NCBI GenBank assembly: GCA_016218915.1
Contig: JACRCQ010000054.1
Location: forward strand, 62,001-126,000
Source: Deltaproteobacteria bacterium
Lineage (GTDB): Bacteria > Myxococcota_A > Polyangia > Polyangiales > Polyangiaceae
Length of the DNA: 64,000 nt
Direction of reading: 5' to 3'
Positions within the stretch are counted from its first letter, which is position 1, and each line of letters begins with the position of its first letter. The position numbers and the translations under genes were made by a program. Shown here one piece after another: positions 43,038-51,970 of this stretch. The notes below the pieces were generated by a model. The model was not told the DNA's origin, ran no database searches, and saw only the letters and a list, made by a program, of their open reading frames with translations.

Positions 43038-43065
43038 TTGTCATCGATTGTCTTCAATTGTATTC
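43038..43065. repeat. three direct repeats TTGTNNTC at 10-bp spacing
   Basis: TTGTCATC (43038), TTGTCTTC (43048) and TTGTATTC (43058) are spaced exactly 10 bp, about one helical turn, in an AT-rich patch roughly 165-190 bp upstream of ATG 42874. The regular phasing is typical of a cooperative regulator or response-regulator operator; no bound protein is identified. Confidence 0.5.
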
Positions 43066-43116
43066 CGCAAGGCTGCGCGGCAATCACAGGTAGCTACGCT
43101 TTTCCGCCGGGCACGC

Positions 43117-43926
43117 TCAGCAGCCCCCGCTCCTCAGCACCTGCGCGTCCTTGCCAATCGCACTCTGCAGAGTGGCAAGCTGCGCAGGCTGGTCTGGGGT
43201 GAACTTGAGCTTCACACCATCCGTGACCGGCTCCACCGACACGCGAACGGGAACCACGACGGGCGAGCCGCGGTCTTTCTGTTCCGGGTCCGCTGCGCGA
43301 TACTCCCGGGTCTTGGCGACCGCTTCTGCGCGCTCGCGCAGGGAGTCGATGGACGGCTTGTTCGCAGTGACGACCGTGAGCTCCACGTGATCGTCCGCAG
43401 CCTGAACCGTCGTCTTCTGATCAGCGACCTTGAGCGTGCACAGCCGGTTCTGCGCGGTTGGCGTCGGATTCTCGGTCTTTTGCGATCGGAATCTGGCGTC
43501 GATGTCATGAGCGATCTTCACTGCGTTCGCCTGCAGGACGTCGATCGCGTTGCCCACGGGGCCCCGCATCTCGCGCCACTCTGCGGGCGTGGCGGTCCTT
43601 GCGCGATCGACCTCTGCCTGGAGCCGGGTCTGCTCTTGACGAAGCTCCCACAAGCGTTGGCTCCAGGCTGCGCGCTCTTCGGCATCCGCGTAGGGGGCCT
43701 CGTGGGTCAGCCTGGCGTCGAGTCGTTCGATCTCTGTTTGGACCGCCTGTAAACGCTCGGACTTCTGCTGGATGAACTCCTGTCGGACGCTCTCGAGCTT
43801 CGCTTGCTGGTATGCGGCGAAGCTCTGGTTTCCAGGGGGCGGGGATGGCGCTTTGGCGTAGACGCATCCTTGCACCGATCCCAGCGCGGTAAGAGCGAGA
43901 GCCATTCGTAGCGTCGTTGACTGCAT
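43117..43926 (-). CDS. coiled-coil lipoprotein
   Basis: The 269-residue product from ATG 43926 (AAGGAG upstream) has a lipobox (GSVQGCVYAK). A long heptad-rich helical region follows at about 35-135 (KLESVRQEFIQQKSERLQAV, WSQRLWELRQEQTRLQAEV), then a beta domain (about 160-265) with a Cys near the C-terminus. The coiled coil suggests periplasm-spanning or oligomeric structure. Function unknown; it is separated from the DUF4412-like gene by 242 bp containing a phased repeat. Confidence 0.75.
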   Translation of the reverse strand: MQSTTLRMALALTALGSVQGCVYAKAPSPPPGNQSFAAYQQAKLESVRQEFIQQKSERLQAVQTEIERLDARLTHEAPYADAEERAAWSQRLWELRQEQTRLQAEVDRARTATPAEWREMRGPVGNAIDVLQANAVKIAHDIDARFRSQKTENPTPTAQNRLCTLKVADQKTTVQAADDHVELTVVTANKPSIDSLRERAEAVAKTREYRAADPEQKDRGSPVVVPVRVSVEPVTDGVKLKFTPDQPAQLATLQSAIGKDAQVLRSGGC

Positions 43927-44278
43927 GGTTGGACTCCTTGGGCGTGCAGCGACCCCCCTGGCCGCTGACGAGTCGAGCCTCGGACAGGAGGCATCATCGG
44001 TGCCACGCGGCTCGTGCATGCCTTGCGATGCACGTTCATCAGGCACAGGTGCTCACGCGTGGACTGGCACCTTGCGCTGCAACGGCGCAGGAATCGGGTC
44101 CGGGCACGCGGCGCGGCGGAGGTCCGGAACGCGCTGCTGCGATGCGGTCAGGATCTACCGTCTCAGCCGGGCTCGTCGAAGGAGCTGGTCATGCAGCAGG
44201 CACACGCACGCCGCAGTGGGGCAGAATGGCCGAGCGCGAGTGCCCCATCGGGCAGGCCCGACCGCGGTCGTTGAAGCC

Positions 44279-44298
44279 GACGCGGGCCGCTGCTCGCC
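44279..44298. repeat. 20-bp perfect repeat, copy 2
   Basis: Exact copy of 40412-40431 in the same orientation, 3.9 kb away, in the divergent gap upstream of 44347. Confidence 0.6.
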
Positions 44299-44306
44299 GC
44301 CAGCTG

Positions 44307-44335
44307 TTGACACGAGTCGGGAAGTTGGGTGAGAT
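44307..44335 (+). promoter_or_regulatory. predicted sigma-70-type promoter with consensus -35
   Basis: A perfect TTGACA (44307-44312), 17 bp, then TGAGAT (44330-44335) lies 11 nt upstream of ATG 44347. The -35 is ideal and the -10 weak. It would give a 4-5 nt leader for the beta-propeller lipoprotein genes. Confidence 0.45.
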
Positions 44336-44346
44336 GATCCACCTAC

Positions 44347-45555
44347 ATGGCGAGGGCTACCCCAGGGATCGGGCTCGCTGCGCTTGCAGCCTTGGCAGGT
44401 GCATGCGCCGCTGCGGTCGCGCCGCCGCCGACTCCTTGCCCGGTGCCGCAAACCTCGCCTGCGGTGTCGGTCGGGCATGCGCCCCGTGCCATCCTCGCCT
44501 CTGCGCTCCTACCGCCACCTTCGGCGTCGTTCCCTCCTGCGCCGCTCTCCGCTAGACCGCTGCACAGCGCTGCTTCGTCCCCTTGGGGCGGACCGCTGCA
44601 AGGTCCAACGCGCCCGATGGTTTCCATCGCCTTACCGGTCAAGGACCCGCTCCTGTCCGTAGCAGGTACCTCCGGCGATGACGTGTGGATGGTGACGAGC
44701 GGCAACAACGTGCTGCGCTGGGACGGGCGATCGGTCCGGATCGCGGCGCGCGGAGCTTGCGCCTACAAGGGAGACCCGCAGAACACCGTTGCAGCCTATT
44801 GCGCGCCGCGATTCGGCGCGATTGCGGTCACCCGCGACGAGATCCTCCTCGGTGGGCGGATTTGCGACGACAATGGATCCCTCACGCCCTACCTGGCGAA
44901 GTTGACGCGTGGCGGCAAGGTGACGTGTGATTGCAGGCCTCGCCCTCCGGGTGGGGTGCAATCCGGGTTGCTGGCGCGCGGCTCCAGCATGCTGCACTTC
45001 GGGTACGGCTACCTCACGGGCCTCGACGGGACTCCGCTGCCGGTTCCCTTGGACAACGACTTGCCCTTGCTGCAGAGCATTGCAGCATTCCCGTCCTTGC
45101 TGGGGCTGTGGGGTGCGAGCGATCGCTCCCTTGCGCGTTTCAACGGCCTCGCGTGGGTGCAGGGCCCAGACGCACCTTTTCCGGTCGCAAGCCTGTGGGT
45201 GGACGATCAGTCGACGGCGTGGGCGATCAGCGCTGGTGGACGGAGCCTGGCGCAATTGAAGGGTAGTGAATGGACGGTGCTGCCGGTTCCCCCTGGATTC
45301 GAGGCGAGCCACATGGAGGGAAGCAGCTCGACCGATGTGTGGTTCTTCGGCCCGGACCAGGTGACGCAGTGGGACGGACAGCGTTATCGCAGGGCGCAGT
45401 CACTGGTGCGCGACGTGGAGTCGACGTGGCGCGATCCGGCTGGGGCGATCTGGGTGGTGGGCGGCAGCGTTCCTCGTGACGACGGGCTCATGATTCCCCC
45501 CGAGTCGAAGGGTGTGGCGATTCGAGTCCCGTCCACCGCGGAGCAGGCTCGATGA
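44347..45555 (+). CDS. beta-propeller-like lipoprotein
   Basis: The 402-residue product has a lipobox (ALAGACAAA, Cys at about 20) and a Pro-rich linker (about 25-90). Propeller blades follow with the motif GTSGDDVWMVTS, SSTDVWFFGPD and IWVVGGS, a form common in myxobacterial surface propellers. It overlaps the next gene by 4 bp (ATGA), so the pair is translationally coupled. No ligand is predicted. Confidence 0.78.
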   Translation: MARATPGIGLAALAALAGACAAAVAPPPTPCPVPQTSPAVSVGHAPRAILASALLPPPSASFPPAPLSARPLHSAASSPWGGPLQGPTRPMVSIALPVKDPLLSVAGTSGDDVWMVTSGNNVLRWDGRSVRIAARGACAYKGDPQNTVAAYCAPRFGAIAVTRDEILLGGRICDDNGSLTPYLAKLTRGGKVTCDCRPRPPGGVQSGLLARGSSMLHFGYGYLTGLDGTPLPVPLDNDLPLLQSIAAFPSLLGLWGASDRSLARFNGLAWVQGPDAPFPVASLWVDDQSTAWAISAGGRSLAQLKGSEWTVLPVPPGFEASHMEGSSSTDVWFFGPDQVTQWDGQRYRRAQSLVRDVESTWRDPAGAIWVVGGSVPRDDGLMIPPESKGVAIRVPSTAEQAR

Positions 45556-48443
45556 GCATCGTGCGGTCGCTCACGGTCCTTGTCGGCTGCGGCAGCTTCG
45601 CTGCCGTGAGCTCGTGCGCTGGTCCGGCTGGACCCATCCGCTCTGCGCCGTGCCCGTCGGCATTGGCCTCGGTCGCACCGCCCAAGCCCATGCCGGTCAA
45701 GCTCGAAAAGCTCACAGCCGCCGTGCGCGGTCGTGCGCCGCTCTCAGGGGGAGAGGGAGCCCAGGTACTTCGGGCGCTCGACTCCGAGGGAAGGGAACGA
45801 TGGGCCTGGGGCTTCGACACGCTGGACGCGTATGCACCGGACGGTGAATCGGGCGCGTTCGTGGCCTGTTCGCTGAAGCGCAAGGCGATTCTCCTACATG
45901 TTCTGCACAGCGGTGCGATGGACTGGGCAAGACCTGCGGAGGCCGAGCCTGGATCAGGGCAACGGCTTGGCGCTGGCCCATCGTCAATCACCTACGTGTA
46001 CCGCAGGCAGCAGAACGCCGTGGTGGTGTTCCTGGATCGGGACGGCGGCGTTTCGGGGAGGTGGGAGCTCGGACCCGTCAGCGAGAGCTGCCTGTCGCTC
46101 GGCCCGGATGCGAGTCTGACGCTCAGCTCGGTCGGCGGCGACGTGCGTCGCTATGCTCCCGATGGAAAGCTCGTCTGGTCGTCAAACGTCCTCCGTCCGG
46201 CAGGGGATCGCAGCCTTCGATGGAATGCCTGTCCGCAAGTCCTGCCCGACGCGCTTGGCAGGACCTGGATCGCAACGCCGGACGGAATGCTCGGGCTGCT
46301 GGACGGAGCGGGGCGCAGGCTTTGGCAGGCAGGGCTTCGATCGCGGGTGCGAAAGCTCGGGTTGCGCGAGGACGGCGCGGTCATGGTGGGCACGTTCGAC
46401 GACCGCGACGCGGTGGTATTGCCCGGGGCCGAACCCGTGCTGGTGGCTGCCAACGCGGGAGCTGAGCCTGCGGAGGAGGTGGCCGAGCCGCTCTCCTTCC
46501 GACTCGAGCTTCAGCACGAGGTGAGCTCGGTGGTTGCCTTGTCGCGCGAACATGTCGTGGCGCTGGGGACGCGAAGCTGGACGCATCAGCCAAGCGGACC
46601 TCTCAGCGAATGGAGCAAAGGGAGGTGGTCGACGCGAGACGTTCCCCAGCCCACCGCCAAGGAGGTCTTTGCCGAAGGGCGTGCGGCGGGCGTCGGCTCC
46701 TTTGAACCCATGCGCCTTGGCGTAGGGGACAACGGGGCTCTGTGGCTGCTGGGCGACAGACACCTGCCCGGGGATGTGCCAAACACCTACTCTGCCTCTG
46801 CGCTGCGGGTGCTGCAGTCTTCCCCCGCCGGATGGGCCGAGAACAAGCCTCTGCAGCGCGCGCTCTGGGCCCAGTGGCAGGTGCGGCCTCCGGTGGTCTC
46901 CACGGGCCCCGGCGACAAGATCGTGTGTGCCGGCCGGTCGTGCATGGTCCATCACGGCTCGGGCTGGGTGAAGCTGTACGAACCTCTCGACGAGGAAGGC
47001 GTGAAAGCAGCCCATGCGCTCGCTTCGTCGGCATGGCTCGTGGGTAGGGGCTCGGTCTTGGGGTGGCGCAACGGCGTGTCGACCCCTGGCGCCGCCCACA
47101 AGGAGGACGACTGGCGCGCCGTGTGGGCAGCCTCCGATAGCGACGTATGGGTCGGAGGGAAGTGCGCAGAGGACCCGCGGCACAAGGGGCCGGTTTGCGG
47201 GCTGCTGCATTTCGACGGCAAGACTTGGTCCCGGCACAGCTCGCCAGCGGGGACGGTCCAATCGCTATGGGGGAGTGGCCCGAGCGACGTCTGGGCCGCG
47301 GGAGCCGAGGGCGCCTCGCACTTCGATGGGAAGCGTTGGGTCCGCGTGGCAGGCATCGGAAGACACTGCGAGACCGTGAGTGGGACTTCGTCCGACGACG
47401 TCTGGATCGGCTGCAAGGACGGACTCCACCATGGCACGGCGTGGCCGGTGGGAGACGGGCCGATGAAAGCGCTGCGCGAGCCCGCGCTCGCGATGCCACC
47501 GTTTCCCACGTCCTCAACGCAGCTGCTCCAACCCGGAGCCGGACGGCAAGACTGGAAGCTCGAGCCCATGGAGCTCGCAGGCGATTCGCGGATCGACCAC
47601 GCACAGAGCGTCGCGTGTACGCCCTCGGGCCAGGTGTGGTTGCTGAACGAAGACGGCGTATGGCGCTATGACGGAAGCGCCGTGCGCGCGATTGCACGAG
47701 AGCCACGAAGGCCTTGGCTGCTCGGCCATGGGATGTTGGCACCCGAGAGCGAACGGCAGGGGTGGTACCTGGGCGATCGAGGGATCATGGAGGTGGGGCT
47801 GGACGGCGCGAGGCCCGCGAGGCACCCGATGGAAGGCCCCGGAGCTGCAGCCGCCGCGGGAGGCGCTGTGTGGATCGTGTCGTCGACACAGCATCGGGGC
47901 GGCGTCCGCGCTCTGTCCAAAGGGGCGTCAGGGTGGACGCACTACAGTGCAGTCCCGGAGGCCACCTACGTGGCAGTCTCCCTGCGCGGAGCCGACGAAG
48001 CGTGGATCGCGGGGGGGCTGGGGGCGACGGTGAACGCGACACGGGCCTGGCCTTCGGGGGAAGGGATCCTGCTGCATCGGGATGGGAGCGCCTTCAGGTG
48101 GTACCGCGTCGCGGACGCCCCTTTGCTCGCAGCAGCGGCCACGGGCCCGGGTGAAGCGTGGGCTGCGGGAGCGGCAGGCGTTGTCGTGCATGCGCTGGGC
48201 GGACGACTCGAGATCTTCCGGCTGCCGTCCGAGCCGTGGATGCGCGCGGTCTCGGCAGCTTCTTCGACGGATGTGTGGTTTGGCGGCGACGACGCGACGC
48301 TGCTGCACTGGGATGGCAAGACGATGCAGGTGCAGGGGATGGCTGGCGTTGCTCCGACAGCGGCAGTCACCTCGATTGCCGCGTGCGGAGACGGCACGGT
48401 ATGGGTGGCAGGCCCGACGCTCCTGCGCAGGTTGAAACGATGA
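45552..48443 (+). CDS. large beta-propeller lipoprotein
   Basis: The 963-residue product has a lipoprotein signal (AVSSCAGP, Cys at about 22) and is otherwise built of propeller blades. Recurring segments include LWGSGPSDVWAAG, SGTSSDDVWIGCK, AASSTDVWFGGDD and TLLHWDGKT, separated by beta strands with conserved Trp. This suggests two or more propellers. It overlaps the preceding propeller gene by 4 bp and probably acts with it at the cell surface. A 4-bp ATGA overlap also leads into a 29-codon frame. Confidence 0.8.
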   Translation: MSIVRSLTVLVGCGSFAAVSSCAGPAGPIRSAPCPSALASVAPPKPMPVKLEKLTAAVRGRAPLSGGEGAQVLRALDSEGRERWAWGFDTLDAYAPDGESGAFVACSLKRKAILLHVLHSGAMDWARPAEAEPGSGQRLGAGPSSITYVYRRQQNAVVVFLDRDGGVSGRWELGPVSESCLSLGPDASLTLSSVGGDVRRYAPDGKLVWSSNVLRPAGDRSLRWNACPQVLPDALGRTWIATPDGMLGLLDGAGRRLWQAGLRSRVRKLGLREDGAVMVGTFDDRDAVVLPGAEPVLVAANAGAEPAEEVAEPLSFRLELQHEVSSVVALSREHVVALGTRSWTHQPSGPLSEWSKGRWSTRDVPQPTAKEVFAEGRAAGVGSFEPMRLGVGDNGALWLLGDRHLPGDVPNTYSASALRVLQSSPAGWAENKPLQRALWAQWQVRPPVVSTGPGDKIVCAGRSCMVHHGSGWVKLYEPLDEEGVKAAHALASSAWLVGRGSVLGWRNGVSTPGAAHKEDDWRAVWAASDSDVWVGGKCAEDPRHKGPVCGLLHFDGKTWSRHSSPAGTVQSLWGSGPSDVWAAGAEGASHFDGKRWVRVAGIGRHCETVSGTSSDDVWIGCKDGLHHGTAWPVGDGPMKALREPALAMPPFPTSSTQLLQPGAGRQDWKLEPMELAGDSRIDHAQSVACTPSGQVWLLNEDGVWRYDGSAVRAIAREPRRPWLLGHGMLAPESERQGWYLGDRGIMEVGLDGARPARHPMEGPGAAAAAGGAVWIVSSTQHRGGVRALSKGASGWTHYSAVPEATYVAVSLRGADEAWIAGGLGATVNATRAWPSGEGILLHRDGSAFRWYRVADAPLLAAAATGPGEAWAAGAAGVVVHALGGRLEIFRLPSEPWMRAVSAASSTDVWFGGDDATLLHWDGKTMQVQGMAGVAPTAAVTSIAACGDGTVWVAGPTLLRRLKR

Positions 48444-48529
48444 AGTGGGTATGGCTGCTCCCGGTCATCGCCGCGTCAAGCACCGACGGCCAGCCGCGCG
48501 GCCACGACCCTCACGGACATCCCCGATAG
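48440..48529 (+). CDS. possible 29-residue peptide, signal-peptide-like
   Basis: ATG 48440 overlaps the stop of the large propeller gene (ATGA) and encodes a 29-residue peptide with a hydrophobic start (MKWVWLLPVIAASS) and a His/Pro-rich tail. The coupling and signal-like start are suggestive. However, its end overlaps the convergent lipoprotein gene and there is no independent evidence of translation; it could be a remnant of a longer gene. Confidence 0.2.
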   Translation: MKWVWLLPVIAASSTDGQPRGHDPHGHPR

Positions 48530-49566
48530 CAGCCGTACGGTCCTTCGCCGCCATAGTAACAGGTACCCTTCTCGCAATACGAGCAGTGCCCGCAGTCGCA
48601 ATCGGTCCCACAGGACTGCGTCGTCGATCCGCTTCCCCCGGATTGGGTCTGCACGTCGAGATACTTGGCGGTCTCGTTGACCCACGCCGCCGCTCCCATC
48701 GTCGCCTCGGGTCGCTTGCTCTCCACGAAGCACCCGGTCTGATCTGCCAAGATGATCGCCGAGCAGGACGTGGTGTGAGAGGCGATGTGCCCTTCGATGC
48801 ACGCGACGGTCCATTCCATGCCGCTGGCGAAGTCGGCGGTCGGGCTCTTGCAGGTAGCGTCGACGACCTTCTCGCTCGCGCAGGACGCCGTTACCGCGAA
48901 AGTCACGTACAGGCGGGCGTGGTTGCGGGAGCACGAATCGCTCAGGCCGAAGCGGGGATCGGTCACGCAGGAGAGCAGCGCGGGATCATCGTGGTACTGA
49001 CACAGATGCACGCACGCCTTGAGCCCGTCGAGGTCGGCACAAACGCCTTGCAGATGCCCCTTGACGACCGCGCAATCCGCAGAGGTCTGGCAGACATCGC
49101 CCTCGATCTTTCCCTCATGGTACTCGAATCCCATGTTGCGGACGCAGTGGGCCGGAGTTCCGCTGCAGTCCTTCTGGCTGCCTGCCAGACAGTGCCCGGT
49201 TGTGTCGGCGTCGAACGCGCATACTTCCGTAGAGCCGCATTCCGCGCTGCTCGTGCACGTGGGTGCAGGTGGATGCCCGCCCGAGCCGCCGGCTGCGCTG
49301 CCAGCCGCACCGCCGCCCCCGCCTCCGCCTCCCCCGGAACCGCCAACCCCGGACCCGGTATTGACGCACAGCTTCGACAGGCACGTCAGTCCAGGATCGC
49401 AGGAGCCACCGGGAGTGCAAGGGCAGCTCTCGCTGCCCACGGCACAGACGGGCTGAGGCTGGGGGTTGGAGCTTTCGCTGGACGAGCAGCCCGACGCTGC
49501 AATCAGGCACGGCAGGGACAGAAGGAGCCTTCGAACAGCGCCAAGGGTGCGTATGCGACAATTCAT
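48511..49566 (-). CDS. Cys-rich Gly-linker lipoprotein, paralogue A
   Basis: The 351-residue product starts at ATG 49566 with GGGAGGTGG upstream. The signal ends in LIAASGC. A short module follows with the motif GGSCDPGLTCLSKLCV (about 45-65), then a Gly linker and a Cys-rich domain (about 100-350) ending in CDCGHCSYCEKGTCYYGG. The N-terminal module and linker are shared with the neighbouring gene 49638-50363, indicating a tandem duplication. Function unknown. Confidence 0.75.
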   Translation of the reverse strand: MNCRIRTLGAVRRLLLSLPCLIAASGCSSSESSNPQPQPVCAVGSESCPCTPGGSCDPGLTCLSKLCVNTGSGVGGSGGGGGGGGGAAGSAAGGSGGHPPAPTCTSSAECGSTEVCAFDADTTGHCLAGSQKDCSGTPAHCVRNMGFEYHEGKIEGDVCQTSADCAVVKGHLQGVCADLDGLKACVHLCQYHDDPALLSCVTDPRFGLSDSCSRNHARLYVTFAVTASCASEKVVDATCKSPTADFASGMEWTVACIEGHIASHTTSCSAIILADQTGCFVESKRPEATMGAAAWVNETAKYLDVQTQSGGSGSTTQSCGTDCDCGHCSYCEKGTCYYGGEGPYGCYRGCP

Positions 49567-49637
49567 GCTTCCACCTCCCGGGTTCCGAGCGGGGCGTTCA
49601 ACCCAGAGCCGACCCGCCAACCTTCCTCATCCGTCCT

Positions 49638-50363
49638 TCAGGGCGTGCACACGGAAGCGCATTGCGTGGAGCACGACGAGCAGAGACAACCCTTGAGCTG
49701 CTGGAACAACGCGGAGCCGCTGCAGGCGCCCCCCATGTAGTCCGTTTCCATGCAGGCCTTGCAGGTCACGTCGGCGGTGCACATCCCCACCTGCTCGCCG
49801 CACGGTACCTGTGCGCAGCTCATGCATCCGCCCGGGATAGGGCCTCCTGAGGAGCCGCCTGTGCCTGCGGTTCCGCCCGTGCCTGCGCCTCCCCCTTGCC
49901 CTGCGGTCCCTCCTGTGCCGCTCACGCCTCCAGTACCCGTTCCGCCGACGCCCCCAGTGCCGGTTCCGCCCACCCCTCCCGTACCCGAGCCGCCTGCGCC
50001 GCCGGTGCTGGCTCCGGCGGTGCCACCCTCACCCGCTCCCGCCATCCCTCCTTCACCCGATCCACCTGTACCGGCTTGTCCCGCATTTCCCCCTGCCCCG
50101 CTGCTGCCCCCCTGACCTCCCCCGCCTTCGCCCGCCGAGCCTTCCTTCACGCACTTCTTGGAATAGCAGGTGAGGCCCGGATCGCACGCACCCCCCTGAG
50201 TACAATCGCATCCTTCGGTTCCGGTCGGGCATGTGGGGTTGCTTCCGCCCGATTCAGTCGTGGAGCAGGCGCCAGCCACAGCTGCCGTGATGCTGAGCGC
50301 GACCACCATGACGACGTTCCGCCCGCGCAGGTTCAATCCCTGCTCCATGTGTCTCGAATTCAT
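49638..50363 (-). CDS. Cys-rich Gly-linker lipoprotein, paralogue B
   Basis: The 241-residue product starts at ATG 50363 with GGAGGT upstream. Its lipobox is VAGACSTT. The module GGACDPGLTCYSKKCV matches paralogue A, a very long Gly/Ala/Thr linker follows (about 75-180, GTGGVGGTGTGG-type units), and a C-terminal domain of about 60 residues carries 12 cysteines (CMSCAQVPCGEQ, then CSSCSTQC). Related to 48511-49566 by its N-terminal module. Probably a surface stalk-and-knot protein. Confidence 0.75.
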   Translation of the reverse strand: MNSRHMEQGLNLRGRNVVMVVALSITAAVAGACSTTESGGSNPTCPTGTEGCDCTQGGACDPGLTCYSKKCVKEGSAGEGGGGQGGSSGAGGNAGQAGTGGSGEGGMAGAGEGGTAGASTGGAGGSGTGGVGGTGTGGVGGTGTGGVSGTGGTAGQGGGAGTGGTAGTGGSSGGPIPGGCMSCAQVPCGEQVGMCTADVTCKACMETDYMGGACSGSALFQQLKGCLCSSCSTQCASVCTP

Positions 50364-50541
50364 AAGGCCAACCTCCACAGATGCGTGATGAGCCCGACGA
50401 ACCCTCCATGCCCCGTCGCGCTCACGTCGATTCCCTGGTTCCAAGCGTCCCGACCGACTCAGGAGGATAGCGGGCGTGTCTTGGGTTGGCAAGCCGGTGC
50501 CAGCGCCAGACACCCTGCTTCCGGGCTGGATTGAGCGCGCC

Positions 50542-51963
50542 TCAATCCTTCACGCAGGTATTCACCTGGCCGCACAGGCAATCGTACTCGGTCAGTCCGT
50601 AGTGGAAGCCAGCGCTGCATGTGATGGTCGAGCAGGTCGGGGTGCCTGTCTGGACGAACGAGCCGATGCCGCAGATGAACTGCTGGGACGTGCCGCAGCT
50701 CCCCGCTCCACAGTTGTTGTTGCGAATCGGCACGCCCATCGGCCCCATTCCCACTGGGCATGAGCCGCACGACAGCGCCATCGATGCCCCGCACTTGTTT
50801 GCATTGGCGACGCCGCAGCTGTTCGGACCCGTGCAAGCGCCGCACACGAGATTCCCTCCGCACCCGTCGGGAACGGATCCACACTCCGCTCCCTGTGCCG
50901 CACAGGTCGTCTTGGCGCATCCGCAATGATTGGGCTGGCCCCCGCCGCCGCAGGTGTTGGGCTGGCTGCAGCCGCCGCAGTCAAGGCTGCCCCCACACCC
51001 GTCCCCGATCGTTCCGCAATCCACACCCAGGGCACCGCAGGTCGTCTTCGCACAACCGCACTGGTTCTGCACCCCACCGCCGCCGCACGTGTTCGGCGCC
51101 GTGCACGTACCGCAATCCAGCGACTTGCCACATCCATCGGAGGCCTGACCGCAGGTCGCACCGAGATCGCCGCAGGTCTTTGCCACGCAGGGGCCGGGGC
51201 CACACTTGTTCGCACCACCTGCCCCGCAGGTCTCGCCGTTCTGGCAGGTCCCGCAGTCCAGGGTTCCGCCGCACCCGTCCGGTACAGCTCCACAATTGGC
51301 TCCCAGCTCCGCGCAGCTCTTGGGCGCGCACGTGCACTTGTTGCCCGCGCAGGTCTGCGGCGCTGGACACCCGCCGCAGTCCATCGTGTGTCCGCAGCCG
51401 TCATCGACCGGCCCGCACGTGGCCCCCGCCTTCTGGCACGTCAGCGGGCTGCAACCGCATTGGTTCGGCTGGCCGCCCCCTCCGCACTTCTGGTTGTTGG
51501 GGCACGTGCCGCAATCGAGCGCTGCATCGCATTGGTTGGAGACGTATCCGCACGACGCTCCCAGCTGAGCACAGGTCTTGGGAATGCAATCGTTGATACC
51601 GCACTTGTTCACGCCGCCGCCGCCGCACTTCTGCCCCTGCTGACATTCGCCGCACGATACCACGCCCCCGCACGTGTCCGGCGCGGTGCCGCAGCTCGCG
51701 TCGAGCTGAGCGCACGTCTTGGCAATGCAACCGCCGGCTTCGGACGCCTCGACGACGTCGTCCGCGGCGACCTGATCGACAGCTGCCTGGTCAGCGGCCG
51801 ACGCTTCCTCGATGGAAGCGTCTTTCTGGGCAGCCGGGCTGGGCTCGCTCGATTCGCTTCCGCCGCAGGCGCCCGCCACTGCCACGATCCACGCGACGGC
51901 GGCAATCCGAACCCGCCGCAAGCGCCTGTTCGCCCGACCATGTCGCGTCGAACCGAGGTCCAT
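50542..51963 (-). CDS. lipoprotein made of tandem CGxxxDGCGG Cys-rich repeats
   Basis: The 473-residue product has a basic N-terminus, a signal and lipobox (AVAGACGGS). After an Asp/Ala linker come about nine tandem modules of roughly 35 residues of the form KTCAQLGASCG-x-DGCGG-LDCGTC-CGGGG (about 80-400). The C-terminal segment is different. Each module carries six to seven cysteines and probably folds as a disulphide knot. The module is shared with 25046-25783. The start at ATG 51963 is supported by a promoter 7 nt upstream; ATG 51975 is an alternative, but the -10 box overlaps it. Function unknown; adhesion or matrix binding is plausible. Confidence 0.82.
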   Translation of the reverse strand: MDLGSTRHGRANRRLRRVRIAAVAWIVAVAGACGGSESSEPSPAAQKDASIEEASAADQAAVDQVAADDVVEASEAGGCIAKTCAQLDASCGTAPDTCGGVVSCGECQQGQKCGGGGVNKCGINDCIPKTCAQLGASCGYVSNQCDAALDCGTCPNNQKCGGGGQPNQCGCSPLTCQKAGATCGPVDDGCGHTMDCGGCPAPQTCAGNKCTCAPKSCAELGANCGAVPDGCGGTLDCGTCQNGETCGAGGANKCGPGPCVAKTCGDLGATCGQASDGCGKSLDCGTCTAPNTCGGGGVQNQCGCAKTTCGALGVDCGTIGDGCGGSLDCGGCSQPNTCGGGGQPNHCGCAKTTCAAQGAECGSVPDGCGGNLVCGACTGPNSCGVANANKCGASMALSCGSCPVGMGPMGVPIRNNNCGAGSCGTSQQFICGIGSFVQTGTPTCSTITCSAGFHYGLTEYDCLCGQVNTCVKD

Positions 51964-51970
51964 GCTCGCG

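Larger units (their letters stand above)
43927..44346. other. 420-bp divergent intergenic region
   Basis: This stretch lies between the divergent coiled-coil lipoprotein and beta-propeller gene. No frame has a plausible start, codon pattern or homology; several overlapping open frames are Arg/Ala/Pro-rich shadows. It carries copy 2 of the 20-bp repeat and a promoter candidate near 44307. Confidence 0.6.

Noticed and set aside
43917..44555. 212-residue rightward open frame in the 420-bp intergenic region
   Set aside because: Overlaps starts of both flanking genes and has Arg/Ala/Cys-rich shadow composition, no signal or motif.
50600..51800. CRISPR-like or DNA-level repeat array in the Cys-rich gene
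   Set aside because: The periodicity arises from in-frame protein repeats and codon use, not from identical DNA units.
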